Counted from the stretch's first letter, positions 8,948 to 17,360 are shown. The stretch is 64,000 nt of DNA from Pseudomonas parasichuanensis (GCF_021601385.1 NZ_BQHO01000008.1:62001-126000); one strand, 5' to 3'. A program made the numbers and translations. Notes: generated from the letters alone by a model not told the origin.

Positions 8948-9600
8948 ACCTGCACGACAACCTGGGCCGTTACTGCCTGCAGGCGTTCAGCCAGCAGGTG
9001 CCGGCGTCGCTGGCGGCGTTCTACCGCATCGACCCAGGCCTGCAGGCCTGCGACTTTCTGTTGCAGGACCTGCAGGCGCCCATGCATGCGCGCTACCTGC
9101 AGCACTATCGCGCCTACGACCCACTGCAACCGTCGCGCTGCCTGGCCATCGGCACGCCGGTGGTGTCGCTGCGCCAGGGCCTGGCCCACCTGCCGGAGGC
9201 CCAGGGCAACACCTACCGGGGCTTTCTGGCCCGGCACCAGGTGGTGGATGTGGTGGAGATCATCGCCCAGGTTGGCGGCCGGCCGCTGGCCGGGGTCTCG
9301 CTGTTGCGCTGCGCAAGCCAGGGCGAGTTTCGCCCGGACGAACTGCAACGCCTGCTGCCATTGCACGGGCTGATGCAATTGGCGGTGGCCAGCCAGCCCT
9401 CGGCGCAAAGGCCGGCAGCAGTCGAACTCACCCCCCGTGAACGGCAGATTGCCGAACTGCTGCGCCAAGGCCACAGCAACAAACTGATCGCCCGGGCGCT
9501 GGAGGTCGGCCTGCCCACCGTCAAGACCCACCTGATCAACCTGTTCCGCAAGCTCGGGGTGAGCAACCGCACCGAGCTGGTGGCGTTGCTGTACCTGTGA
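8944..9600 (+). CDS. LuxR-family transcriptional regulator
   Basis: About 218 residues if the TTG at 8944 is used. That TTG overlaps the dehydrogenase stop codon (TTGA) and begins at the usual N-terminus (NLHDNLGRYCLQAF). The next ATG at 9083 would remove a conserved-looking region containing AAFYRIDPGLQACDF. The C-terminal 65 residues are a GerE/LuxR helix-turn-helix (LTPRERQIAELLRQGHSN... VKTHLINLFRKLGV). No response-regulator receiver or autoinducer-binding motif is obvious. It is embedded in the rightward operon, so it may tune this cluster alongside the AraC-type regulator. Confidence 0.75.
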   Translation: MNLHDNLGRYCLQAFSQQVPASLAAFYRIDPGLQACDFLLQDLQAPMHARYLQHYRAYDPLQPSRCLAIGTPVVSLRQGLAHLPEAQGNTYRGFLARHQVVDVVEIIAQVGGRPLAGVSLLRCASQGEFRPDELQRLLPLHGLMQLAVASQPSAQRPAAVELTPRERQIAELLRQGHSNKLIARALEVGLPTVKTHLINLFRKLGVSNRTELVALLYL

Positions 9601-9676
9601 CTCAACCTTCCGGTTGATACCGGGCCGCAGCGCCGCGTTGCACCCTGTGGGCACCTTAACCCCAGGAGTCACGCAC

Positions 9677-10495
9677 ATGTCCAAACCCTCCGACTGGATC
9701 ACCGTAGGCGCCCTCGCCGAGGGCTTCGCCCCGCAAGCCTTCATCCTGCCGCAACGCGCCGACCTGAGCGGGCGCAGCCTCACCCTGCACTTCGCCAACG
9801 GCTGGCTGATCGAACACCGCTTCGACGCCGAACAGCTGCACTGGCACGCCGCCGACGGCCACAGCCAGGGCACTGCCAGCTACCGCGCCACTTCGGTTCG
9901 CGACGGTATCTACCTGGTGGATTTCATCAAGCACGAAGGCGGCCAGGCCTGGTCGGTGTCGCTGGTGCTCGACACCCTCAGCCAATCCTTCACCGCCGTG
10001 CTTGGCCGCCTGCCCGACCAGGCCCGCACCCAGCGTGGCCTGTACGACCTGGCCCTGGCCGGTGAAGTGCTGACCGGCGTCGAGGCCACCTTCCTGCACG
10101 GCACCCTCGACCGCCCCTGGCAGGACGGCGCCTGCCCACATGTACCGACTCGCGAGCTGGTGGGCCTGCGCAACCACTACCGCTACAGCCCCACCGAGGA
10201 ATACGAGCACATCTACCTCAACCCCGACTACTACAGCTGGCAGTGCCTGAAGGGCGTCGAGCAGGGGCTGTGCGACACCGACCGCGCCCATTACTACAAG
10301 ATCGCCGAGCAGCTGTACCTGTTCGTCTGGTGCGAGAAGATCGTGCCGACCCTGGGGCTGGTGATGATCGACCTGCAGCAGCACCGCAGCGACGGCAAGA
10401 TCTTCGGCTACGCGGGCGGCAGCTTCGATGCCCTGGCCAATTTCCCGGTGTCGTCGTATTGCCGGGTAGTCAACCGCACGGAGTACCCGCAGTGA
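9677..10495 (+). CDS. MoaF-family protein
   Basis: 272 residues; AGGAG at 9664-9668 precedes the ATG. The protein has an N-terminal half of short beta strands (LTLHFANGWLIEHRFD) and a C-terminal half with HIYLNPDYYSWQCLKGVEQG and YLFVWCEKIVPTLG. From memory it matches MoaF, a family first noted in the Klebsiella monoamine regulon where it is induced with tyramine oxidation. The fold suggests two lipocalin-like barrels. Its biochemical role is unknown; the name does not imply molybdenum cofactor synthesis. It is followed by two dehydrogenase genes with overlaps, so it works in the same pathway. Confidence 0.75.
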   Translation: MSKPSDWITVGALAEGFAPQAFILPQRADLSGRSLTLHFANGWLIEHRFDAEQLHWHAADGHSQGTASYRATSVRDGIYLVDFIKHEGGQAWSVSLVLDTLSQSFTAVLGRLPDQARTQRGLYDLALAGEVLTGVEATFLHGTLDRPWQDGACPHVPTRELVGLRNHYRYSPTEEYEHIYLNPDYYSWQCLKGVEQGLCDTDRAHYYKIAEQLYLFVWCEKIVPTLGLVMIDLQQHRSDGKIFGYAGGSFDALANFPVSSYCRVVNRTEYPQ

Positions 10496-11283
10496 GCCGC
10501 AGTGTGTTGATCACCGGGGCCGGCAGCGGCATCGGTGAAGCCTGTGCCCTGCGCCTGGCAGCCCAGGGCTGGCAGGTGGCACTGGTGGGCCGCCGCCGCG
10601 AGGCGCTGGAGCGCGTCGCCCGGGCTACCAGTGGCCTGGTGCTGGCGGGGGATGCGGCCGACAGCGCCACCTGGCGCGGCTTCATCGAACAGCTGGAGGC
10701 GCGGTTCGGCGGCCTGGACGCGGTGATCGCCTGCGCCGGCGGCCATGGCCTGGGCCGGGCCACCGAGACCAGCGACGAGGCCTGGCAGGCGGCAATGCGC
10801 AGCAACCTCGACAGCGCCTTCCACACGGCCCGCGCCTGCCTGCCATTGCTGATGCGCCGGCAAGGCAGCTTGGTGCTGTTGGGTTCCATCGCGTCGTTGG
10901 CGGCAGGGCCCGAGGTGTGCGGCTATACCACGGCCAAGCACGCGCTGGTCGGCCTGAGCCGTTCACTGGCCCGCGACTACGGCCCGGCCGGCGTGCGGGT
11001 GAACTGCGTCTGCCCGGGCTGGGTGCGCACGCCCATGGCCGATGAGGAAATGCAGGTATTGATGGCCCATCACCAGGAAGACCTCGACGCCGCCTACCGC
11101 AGGGTCACGGCCGATGTACCCCTGCGTCGCCCGGCCGGCAGCGACGAGATTGCCGCCGTGTGCGAGTTCCTGGTCAGCCCGGCGGCAAGCATCGTCACGG
11201 GTGCGGTAATCACCGCCGACGGCGGCGCAACCGTGGTCGATGTACCCACCCTGGCCTACACCCGTCTGGAGCCACAGCCATGA
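10492..11283 (+). CDS. short-chain dehydrogenase/reductase (first of two)
   Basis: 263 residues from a GTG that overlaps the MoaF stop (GTGA). It is a classical SDR with TGAGSGIG for the cofactor, CAGGHG in place of the usual NNAG, a catalytic serine in LLGSIASLA, and the YTTAKHA active-site Tyr/Lys. It ends with a C-terminal ITADGGATVVD. An NAD(P)H-dependent alcohol/ketone reaction in the cytoplasm is expected. The tight coupling to MoaF and to the next SDR suggests two successive redox steps on one side chain. Confidence 0.87.
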   Translation: MSRSVLITGAGSGIGEACALRLAAQGWQVALVGRRREALERVARATSGLVLAGDAADSATWRGFIEQLEARFGGLDAVIACAGGHGLGRATETSDEAWQAAMRSNLDSAFHTARACLPLLMRRQGSLVLLGSIASLAAGPEVCGYTTAKHALVGLSRSLARDYGPAGVRVNCVCPGWVRTPMADEEMQVLMAHHQEDLDAAYRRVTADVPLRRPAGSDEIAAVCEFLVSPAASIVTGAVITADGGATVVDVPTLAYTRLEPQP

Positions 11284-12047
11284 GCGCCCGTCATGACTTT
11301 CAGGGGCACAGGGTGCTGGTGACCGGCGCTGCGGGTGGCATCGGCCAGGCCATTGTCGAGGGGTTTGCCCGAGCTGGGGCGCGCGTGCTCGCAGTGGACC
11401 TTGATCCGACTGCGCTGCGGCAGATGGTCAAGGTGCAGCTCGCCTTGGGCCATGAGGTCGAGGGGCTGGCCGTGGACCTCGCTGACGAGCAGGCAATCGC
11501 AACCCTGCTGGCCGGGCTGGATCGCCTCGACGTGCTGGTGCACAACGCCGCGTATTTTCCGCTCACACCCTTCACCGACATCACCCCGGCACTGCTGCAA
11601 CGCACGCTGGCGGTCAACCTGGGCGCGCTGTTCTGGCTGACCCAGGCGGCGCTGCCGCTGTTCCGTCGCCAGGGCGGCGGCTGCGTGCTGGCCACCTCAT
11701 CGGTGACCGGCCCCCGGGTGGCCTACCCGGGCCTGAGCCATTACGCCGCGTCCAAGGCCGGGGTCAACGGCTTCATCCGCAATGCCGCGCTGGAGCTGGC
11801 ACCGCTGAACGTGCGGGTCAATGGTGTAGAGCCGGGCATGGTACGCACCCCGGCCATGGGCAACCTCGGTGACCCGGCCCTCAATGCGCGGATCGCTGCC
11901 GGGGTACCGCTCGGGCGCCTGGGCGAACCCGCCGATATCGCGGCGGCGATGCTGTTCCTTGCCTCGGACGCGGCGAGCTACATCACCGGCCAGACCCTGA
12001 TCGTCGATGGCGGCGCCACCCTGCCCGAGACCCTGGCCAGCCCCTGA
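11280..12047 (+). CDS. short-chain dehydrogenase/reductase (second of two)
   Basis: 255 residues; the ATG overlaps the previous stop by four bases (ATGA). Classical SDR motifs are TGAAGGIG, the HNAAYF variant of NNAG, serine in LATSSVTGP, the active-site YAASKAG, and the C-terminal IVDGGATLPE. It shares only the family pattern with its neighbour, so it is unlikely to be a recent duplicate. It probably acts on the same cluster substrate, for instance on a beta-hydroxylated side chain, but no substrate can be read from the sequence. Confidence 0.87.
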   Translation: MSARHDFQGHRVLVTGAAGGIGQAIVEGFARAGARVLAVDLDPTALRQMVKVQLALGHEVEGLAVDLADEQAIATLLAGLDRLDVLVHNAAYFPLTPFTDITPALLQRTLAVNLGALFWLTQAALPLFRRQGGGCVLATSSVTGPRVAYPGLSHYAASKAGVNGFIRNAALELAPLNVRVNGVEPGMVRTPAMGNLGDPALNARIAAGVPLGRLGEPADIAAAMLFLASDAASYITGQTLIVDGGATLPETLASP

Positions 12048-12197
12048 TCTGCCCTGGCGGCGACGTGCAAGTGCGCTGGCAGCCACGGGCAAGACCCGCC
12101 CCGGTGATCCGCGCGCTAATGGCCCGTCGCTTCAGACACCCCTGCCTCCACAACAACGCGGCACCCAAGACCGCACACAACAAACGAGGAACGATCC

Positions 12198-13511
12198 ATG
12201 CGTCTCACTCCACGCCGCACCGCGCTGGCCACCGCCCTGGCGCTGCTGGTCAACGGCCCGGCCACCTCGGCCTACGAGCTGTATGCCGACGACGACTCCC
12301 ACCTGAACGCCGATGTGCTGGCGGTGTGGGGCATGTTCAACAGCCGCCACAACTACGACGGCACGCCCGGCGGCTCGACCTGGCGCGAAGGTTTCATCAA
12401 GTACGGACTGAGCGGCGACCAGGGCCTGGCAGGCAATGGCAGCCTGTATGGCGCGTTGAACTGGGTCAGCTCCGGCGCCTGGGGCGATGGCGATGCTGCC
12501 GGCAACCAGGATGGCTCGGAGCGCACCACCAAGATCGAGGATGCGTACCTTGGCTGGCGGTCGGGTGACTTGTTCCCGCTGCTGGGCAAGGATGGCGTGG
12601 ATGTTTCCGGCGGTCGCCAGGTGATCAAGTTGGGCAACGGTTTCCTGATCAACGATGACGGCCCCAACCTTGGCAAGGGCCCGGCCGATGGCCAGCTGAA
12701 CCGGGGTGGTGGTTTCTACCTGGGTGCCCGTCACGCGTTTGATCGCACGGCCATGTTGCGCCTTGGGGGTAACGAGGGGCTGCACGGCAGTGTGCTGTGG
12801 TTGAAGTCCGATAACCGAGCACAGGCCGAGACTGAGCTGGCTGCCGGGACCTTGGACTACACAAACGAACTTGGCACTTTGGGGATGACTTACATCCACG
12901 GTATCGATGTTGCCGATCAGTGGGCCAGTGAGTTCCAGAAGGCCCGCGAAGGCATGGACGTTTACAGCTTGCGTGGCGAAGGTAGCGCCGGGCTTGAGAA
13001 CACTCGCCTTGCCTTTGAATACGCCTGGCAGGACAAGCGCGGCGGCCACGAGACGGCCTGGTACGCCGAGGCGGGTTACACCTTTGCCGAGGCACCCTGG
13101 GCGCCGCAGTTGACCTACCGCTACACGCGTTATTCGGCGGGCTGGGATCTTCTGTTTACCGGGCTTTCCAGTGGTTATGGCACGTGGATTCAGGGTGAGG
13201 TGGCGGGTAACTATGCCGGGCCGTTCAATACCAATAGCGGGATTCACCATGTCGGGTTGAAGGCTACGCCGCGGGACAATGTCACGGTTGGGGCGTTGTT
13301 CTTTGACTTCAATACGGTGCGTACGCGGGACACGCTGAACCTTGATGCGCAGGAGCTGGATCTGTATGTGGAATGGGCGGTGAATGAGCATCTGATCGTT
13401 ACGCCGCTGGTGGGGTTGTTCAAGCCGCGCAAGGATGAGAGCAATGGGGGGAATCAGGTGGGGAGTGGGACCAATGTGTATAGCCAGTTGACGGTGGCGG
13501 TGCCGTTTTGA
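12198..13511 (+). CDS. outer-membrane channel, alginate-export-like beta barrel
   Basis: 437 residues with a signal peptide (MRLTPRRTALATALALLVNG... ending near ATSA). The rest consists of alternating beta strands and ends in the aromatic residue expected for an outer-membrane protein (VAVPF). Motifs such as YLGWRSGDLFP, SGGRQVIKLGNGF and FNTNSGIHHVGLKA fit the alginate-export/OprD-like superfamily used by Pseudomonas as substrate channels. It is the last gene of the rightward operon, so it probably admits the catabolic substrate. The last 250 bases look less codon-biased than the rest. GAGGA lies upstream of the ATG. Confidence 0.82.
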   Translation: MRLTPRRTALATALALLVNGPATSAYELYADDDSHLNADVLAVWGMFNSRHNYDGTPGGSTWREGFIKYGLSGDQGLAGNGSLYGALNWVSSGAWGDGDAAGNQDGSERTTKIEDAYLGWRSGDLFPLLGKDGVDVSGGRQVIKLGNGFLINDDGPNLGKGPADGQLNRGGGFYLGARHAFDRTAMLRLGGNEGLHGSVLWLKSDNRAQAETELAAGTLDYTNELGTLGMTYIHGIDVADQWASEFQKAREGMDVYSLRGEGSAGLENTRLAFEYAWQDKRGGHETAWYAEAGYTFAEAPWAPQLTYRYTRYSAGWDLLFTGLSSGYGTWIQGEVAGNYAGPFNTNSGIHHVGLKATPRDNVTVGALFFDFNTVRTRDTLNLDAQELDLYVEWAVNEHLIVTPLVGLFKPRKDESNGGNQVGSGTNVYSQLTVAVPF

Positions 13512-13540
13512 GGGTAGTGGCTTCGGCTTTCAGAGTGTGA

Positions 13541-13666
13541 GTTTTGATAGATATATGCGCATTCGGCGGCGATGGCGACTTTTAGTCACCTTTCCGCCCT
13601 TGCGTAAGGGCGGAAAGGTGACTACGCGTCGACATCACAAATGAATGCGCATAAAACTATCAAAAC
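13541..13666. repeat. nested inverted repeat between convergent genes
   Basis: An inner perfect 19-bp stem (13583-13601 with 13606-13624, loop GCGT) carries CACCTTTCCGCCCTT. It sits inside a second pair of 24-bp arms (13541-13564 with 13643-13666, two mismatches) with GAATGCGCAT and CTATCAAAAC. The whole can fold as a long double hairpin. It separates the convergent porin and gluconate-repressor genes and could act as a two-way terminator. It is unrelated in sequence to the REPs elsewhere in the window. Confidence 0.85.
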
Positions 13667-13711
13667 CAACACACAACAAAGCTCATGAAACTCGAAACTT
13701 GAAAACAACGA

Positions 13712-14731
13712 TCAAGAACTCTCCCGCTGCATCAACTCAAACCCCAGATCCTGCTGCTCAGCAACCACCCGCTTACCATCAAGCATCGCCAGCAACGCCT
13801 GCGCCGCCCCCCGCCCAACCGCCGCCCGCGGCGTACGAATCGACGTCAACGGCGGCACCATATGCGCCGAAGCCGGCAAATCGTTGAACCCGATCATCGC
13901 CACCCGCCCAGGCACCGCAACCCCCTCACGCAACGCCTGCAGCACCGCCCCCTGCGCAAGGTCATCGTTACAGAAGAACACCCCATCGACATCCGGCGCC
14001 TGCGCCAGCAACCGGCTAAACAACGCCCCCCCCAAGCCAATCGACGAAGGCTGCGGGTCGAGCAATTCCAGCTCCGGCGCCTGCAAGCCAGCCTCCGCCA
14101 ACGCCTGGCGGAAGCCCTCCGCACGCTGCATCACCCTAGGGTCCAGTTGCGCCGCAATGAACCCCAGCCGCCGCCGCCCACGTGCAATCAGGTGCTGCGC
14201 CGCCGCACGCCCAGCCTGGTGCTGGGAGAACCCCACCGACAAGGCCCCGGCCTCACCCCCCAGCTCCATCATGTGCACGCAGGGCACATGGCTGGCGGCA
14301 AGCAACTGCCGCGCCCCCTCGCTGCGCTCGAAACCAGTGAGCAACATGCCGCAGGGCTGATAGGCCAGGTAGTTGCGAATCAGGTTTTCTTCCTCGGCAA
14401 TATCGTAGTGATAGTTACCGATCAGCACTTCCAACCCACGCGGGCGCATCACCTCGTGAATGGCTTCAAGGGTGTCGATGAACAGCTGGTTCGACAATGA
14501 CGGGATCAGCACCACCACCGATTGGCTACGCGCCGAGGCCAAGGCCCGTGCCGCCGGGTTGGCAACGTAGCCCAGGCTGCCTGCCGCCGCCACGACCTTG
14601 GCCACCAGTTCCGGTGCCACAGTGCTGACGCCGCGCAGGGCGCGGGAAGCGGTAATCGGGGAAACCCCGGAAAGCCTGGCGACTTCCGCCAGAGTGGGAC
14701 GACCTGTGGTACGCGAGCCGATGCGAGACAT
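13712..14731 (-). CDS. gnuR: gluconate repressor, LacI family
   Basis: 339 residues. The N-terminal LacI helix-turn-helix reads TLAEVARLSGVSPITASRALRG, followed by the hinge (NPAARALASARS) and a periplasmic-binding-fold sensor with FFCNDDLAQGAV and IGFNDLPASAHM. It is divergent from gluconokinase and the gluconate transporter, which identifies it as GntR/GnuR. Gluconate or 6-phosphogluconate is expected to release it from its operators at 14777, 14907 and 15504. The first operator lies 46-60 bases before its own start, so it should repress itself as well. Confidence 0.9.
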   Translation of the reverse strand: MSRIGSRTTGRPTLAEVARLSGVSPITASRALRGVSTVAPELVAKVVAAAGSLGYVANPAARALASARSQSVVVLIPSLSNQLFIDTLEAIHEVMRPRGLEVLIGNYHYDIAEEENLIRNYLAYQPCGMLLTGFERSEGARQLLAASHVPCVHMMELGGEAGALSVGFSQHQAGRAAAQHLIARGRRRLGFIAAQLDPRVMQRAEGFRQALAEAGLQAPELELLDPQPSSIGLGGALFSRLLAQAPDVDGVFFCNDDLAQGAVLQALREGVAVPGRVAMIGFNDLPASAHMVPPLTSIRTPRAAVGRGAAQALLAMLDGKRVVAEQQDLGFELMQRESS

Positions 14732-14776
14732 GAATGTTGTAATTTTACTACTTGCAGGAATGGGGAACGGTCACTA

Positions 14777-14790
14777 AGGTAGCGCTGTCT
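14777..14790. promoter_or_regulatory. gluconate repressor operator 1
   Basis: AGGTAGCGCTGTCT, a near-palindrome centred on AGCGCT, upstream of the repressor gene. It matches the other two sites and the TAGCGCT core I recall for GntR in P. aeruginosa. Confidence 0.8.
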
Positions 14791-14906
14791 CTGGATGCAG
14801 GCAATGCAATCTTGGTAGCAGCCATGCATGCAGCGTCCATACTGCCTAAGACAAAATCAATAACACCCGGGAGGGTGGCGCTGGCACTCTCGTTACGCCT
14901 TGGCCG

Positions 14907-14920
14907 AGACAGCGCTATCT
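14907..14920. promoter_or_regulatory. gluconate repressor operator 2
   Basis: AGACAGCGCTATCT, 20 bases before the gluconokinase start and immediately upstream of its ribosome-binding site (GGAGG), so bound repressor would block the transcript of the kinase. Confidence 0.8.
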
Positions 14921-14939
14921 CACCCAGCAGGAGGTACCG

Positions 14940-15479
14940 ATGAACTTTCCCCTGTCCGCGATAGTGGTAATGGGCGTGGCTGGATGCGGCAAAAGCAGCA
15001 TCGGTGCCGCCATTGCTGCGCGCAGCGGAGGCCGCCTGGTTGAAGGCGATGCTTTCCACCCTGCCGCCAACATCGCCAAGATGAGCGCTGGCATCCCCCT
15101 CGATGATGACGACCGCGCCGGCTGGCTGGTGCGCCTGGGCGAAGAGCTGCAGACCATCATCACGGCCGGCGAGCGCCCGATCCTCACCTGCTCGGCCCTC
15201 AAACGCCGCTACCGCGAAACCTTGCGCCAGGCCGTGCCAGAGCTGGGTTTCGTGTTCCTCGAGCTGACCCCGCAGGAAGCCGAAAAACGCGTCCTCGCCC
15301 GCCCCGGCCACTTCATGCCGGCCAGCCTGATCGACAGCCAGTTCGCCGCCCTGGAGTCGCCCCGCGGCGAACCCTTGACCCTGGCGCTGGATGCCACCCG
15401 CCCGATCGAGGCCATCGCCGAGACCGTACACGACTGGCTAAAGCCCTGCGGTGAGCGGCCACTGGCGCGGACTGCCTGA
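14940..15479 (+). CDS. gnuK: gluconokinase
   Basis: 179 residues, the usual size for the small GntK family. It has a P-loop (MGVAGCGKSSIG), the GDAFHPAANIAKMSAGIPLDD substrate/lid motif, and CSALKRRYRE. It phosphorylates D-gluconate with ATP to 6-phosphogluconate in the cytoplasm, feeding the Entner-Doudoroff pathway. CAGGAGG precedes the ATG. It is followed after 114 bases by the transporter, with an extra operator between, so kinase and transporter can be separately repressed. Confidence 0.94.
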   Translation: MNFPLSAIVVMGVAGCGKSSIGAAIAARSGGRLVEGDAFHPAANIAKMSAGIPLDDDDRAGWLVRLGEELQTIITAGERPILTCSALKRRYRETLRQAVPELGFVFLELTPQEAEKRVLARPGHFMPASLIDSQFAALESPRGEPLTLALDATRPIEAIAETVHDWLKPCGERPLARTA

Positions 15480-15503
15480 CCCGGCGGTTTTCCGGCTCAC
15501 CAA

Positions 15504-15517
15504 AGATAGCGCTATCT
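15504..15517. promoter_or_regulatory. gluconate repressor operator 3
   Basis: AGATAGCGCTATCT, a perfect 14-bp palindrome in the gap between gluconokinase and the transporter. It implies a second repressed promoter for the transporter. Confidence 0.82.
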
Positions 15518-15593
15518 CGCCACCTGAAAGCGGCGAACGTGCAAAAACCAAGCTACGCCAAAACAACAACGACAAGACCGAGGCTTACGAACC

Positions 15594-16946
15594 ATGTTCG
15601 GACTGGCTACTGATACCTTCCTGTTGCTCGACGCGATGGTCACCATCATCGGGCTGATCCTGCTGATCACCCATTTCAAGGTCCACCCCTTCGTTGCCCT
15701 GACCCTGGCCGCTGGTTTTCTTGGCCTGACCTCCGGCATGCCGGTGGCCAAGGTGATGAAATCGTTCCAGGACGGCTTTGGCGGCGTGTTGGGCTTTGTC
15801 GGCATCGTCCTTGCGCTGGGCACCATGCTCGGCAAGCTGATGGCCGACTCCGGCGGCGCCGACCAGATCGCCCAGACGCTCATTCGCGCGTTTGGCAAGC
15901 AGAAGGTGCATTGGGCAATGATGTTCGCCGCTTTCCTGGTGGGCATCCCGCTGTTCTTCGAAATCGGCTTCGTGCTGCTGATCCCCTTGGTGTTCATCGT
16001 CGCTCGCCGCTCCGGGGTATCGCTGGTGAAGATCGGCATCCCGCTGCTGGCCGGCCTGTCGGTGGTGCACGGCCTGGTGCCGCCGCACCCGGGGCCATTG
16101 CTGGCGATCGGCATCTTCCACGCCGATATCGGCAAGACCATCTTCTACGGCCTGCTGGTCGCCCTGCCCACAGCGGTCATCGCCGGCCCGTTGTTCGGTA
16201 ACTTCATCTCGCGCTACATCCCCGGCAACCCTTCCCAGGAGCTGATGGACCAGATCGCCCGCGAATCCGACCAGAAGAACCTGCCCAGCTTCAGCGTGAC
16301 CCTGATCACCGTGCTGCTGCCGGTGGTGCTGATGCTGCTCAAGACTTTCGCCGACGTGGTGCTGCCGGCCGAGCACATCGTACGCCAGTGGATGGACCTG
16401 ATCGGCCACCCGATCACCGCCCTGCTCGCCGCCCTGCTGCTGGCCTTCTATACCTTCGGTTCGGCGCGCGGCTTCAGCCGCCAGCAGATCATGAAGATGC
16501 TCGACCAGAGCCTGGCCCCCACTGCCGCGATCGTGCTGATCGTCGGTGCCGGTGGCGGCTTCAAGCAAATGCTGGTGGACACCGGCGTGGGCAACGTGAT
16601 CGGGCAGATGGCGGTGCAGGCCGAGATTTCGCCGATCATGCTGGCCTGGCTGGTGGCGGCGGTGATCCGGATTGCCACAGGCTCGGCGACGGTCGCCACC
16701 ATCACCGGCGCCGGCATCGTCGCGCCGGTGATCGACCTGGTGCCGGGCGTCAACCGCGAACTGCTGGTGCTGGCCACCGGCGCAGGCTCGCTGATCCTGT
16801 CCCACGTCAACGACGCCGGCTTCTGGCTGGTCAAGCAGTACTTCAACATGACCGTGGCCGAGACCTTCAAGACCTGGAGCATGATGGAGACCATCCTGTC
16901 GGTGGTCGGCATCATCTTCATCATGTTGCTGGCCCAGGTGGTGTGA
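15594..16946 (+). CDS. gnuT: gluconate:proton symporter (GntP family)
   Basis: 450 residues with twelve or more hydrophobic segments. It contains the GntP signatures LIMADSGGADQIAQTL-like stretch, GIPLFFEIGFVLLIPL and HGLVPPHPGPL. It imports D-gluconate across the inner membrane with protons. Its position downstream of the kinase and of operator 3, and the divergent repressor, make this the high-affinity gluconate uptake locus. The length matches the family (about 440-450). Confidence 0.93.
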   Translation: MFGLATDTFLLLDAMVTIIGLILLITHFKVHPFVALTLAAGFLGLTSGMPVAKVMKSFQDGFGGVLGFVGIVLALGTMLGKLMADSGGADQIAQTLIRAFGKQKVHWAMMFAAFLVGIPLFFEIGFVLLIPLVFIVARRSGVSLVKIGIPLLAGLSVVHGLVPPHPGPLLAIGIFHADIGKTIFYGLLVALPTAVIAGPLFGNFISRYIPGNPSQELMDQIARESDQKNLPSFSVTLITVLLPVVLMLLKTFADVVLPAEHIVRQWMDLIGHPITALLAALLLAFYTFGSARGFSRQQIMKMLDQSLAPTAAIVLIVGAGGGFKQMLVDTGVGNVIGQMAVQAEISPIMLAWLVAAVIRIATGSATVATITGAGIVAPVIDLVPGVNRELLVLATGAGSLILSHVNDAGFWLVKQYFNMTVAETFKTWSMMETILSVVGIIFIMLLAQVV

Positions 16947-17053
16947 CCGTTGATCAGGGTCATGGCAACTTGCTGACGAGGGCGTGGCCCAAGTGAGACA
17001 GCGGCCCTGCGCAAGCGGGGCCGATGCCTTTTGGTCGCCAAGGAGCCTTCCCG

Positions 17054-17347
17054 ATGAGCCGTTCCTTCCTGCTCGCCGCCCTCTTCGCCTCGCCGTTGGC
17101 GTTCGCCGTCGGCACCGGCGCCACCTACCCCGACGATCCGCACAACCCGGCACCACAACCGGGCGTGGACAGCACCCTGAACCCTATCGAGAAGCCCATG
17201 CCTCGGGATACCGACCCGCGGATCAAGGGCAATGACCCGGACAGCCCGGCGGCCGAGCAGAATGATGATCGCGATCTGCCGGGGTTGGGGGACAGTGGCT
17301 CAGAGGGCATGGGGCGCCAAGGTGAAGGCGCCAGCGGCAAGCCCTAA
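17054..17347 (+). CDS. small exported acidic, proline-rich protein of unknown function
   Basis: 97 residues. The first 19 form a signal peptide (MSRSFLLAALFASPLAFA). The mature part is low-complexity: many Asp, Pro, Gly and Asn, including NPAPQPGVDSTLNPIEKPMP and DNDRDLPG-like repeats, with no cysteines, so it is probably disordered in the periplasm. An in-frame ATG at 17024 exists, but AAGGAG directly before 17054 and the signal peptide favour the later start. It stands alone between the gluconate operon and the two-component genes. I do not recognise a family. Confidence 0.65.
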   Translation: MSRSFLLAALFASPLAFAVGTGATYPDDPHNPAPQPGVDSTLNPIEKPMPRDTDPRIKGNDPDSPAAEQNDDRDLPGLGDSGSEGMGRQGEGASGKP

Positions 17348-17360
17348 AGACTGGGCGAGC

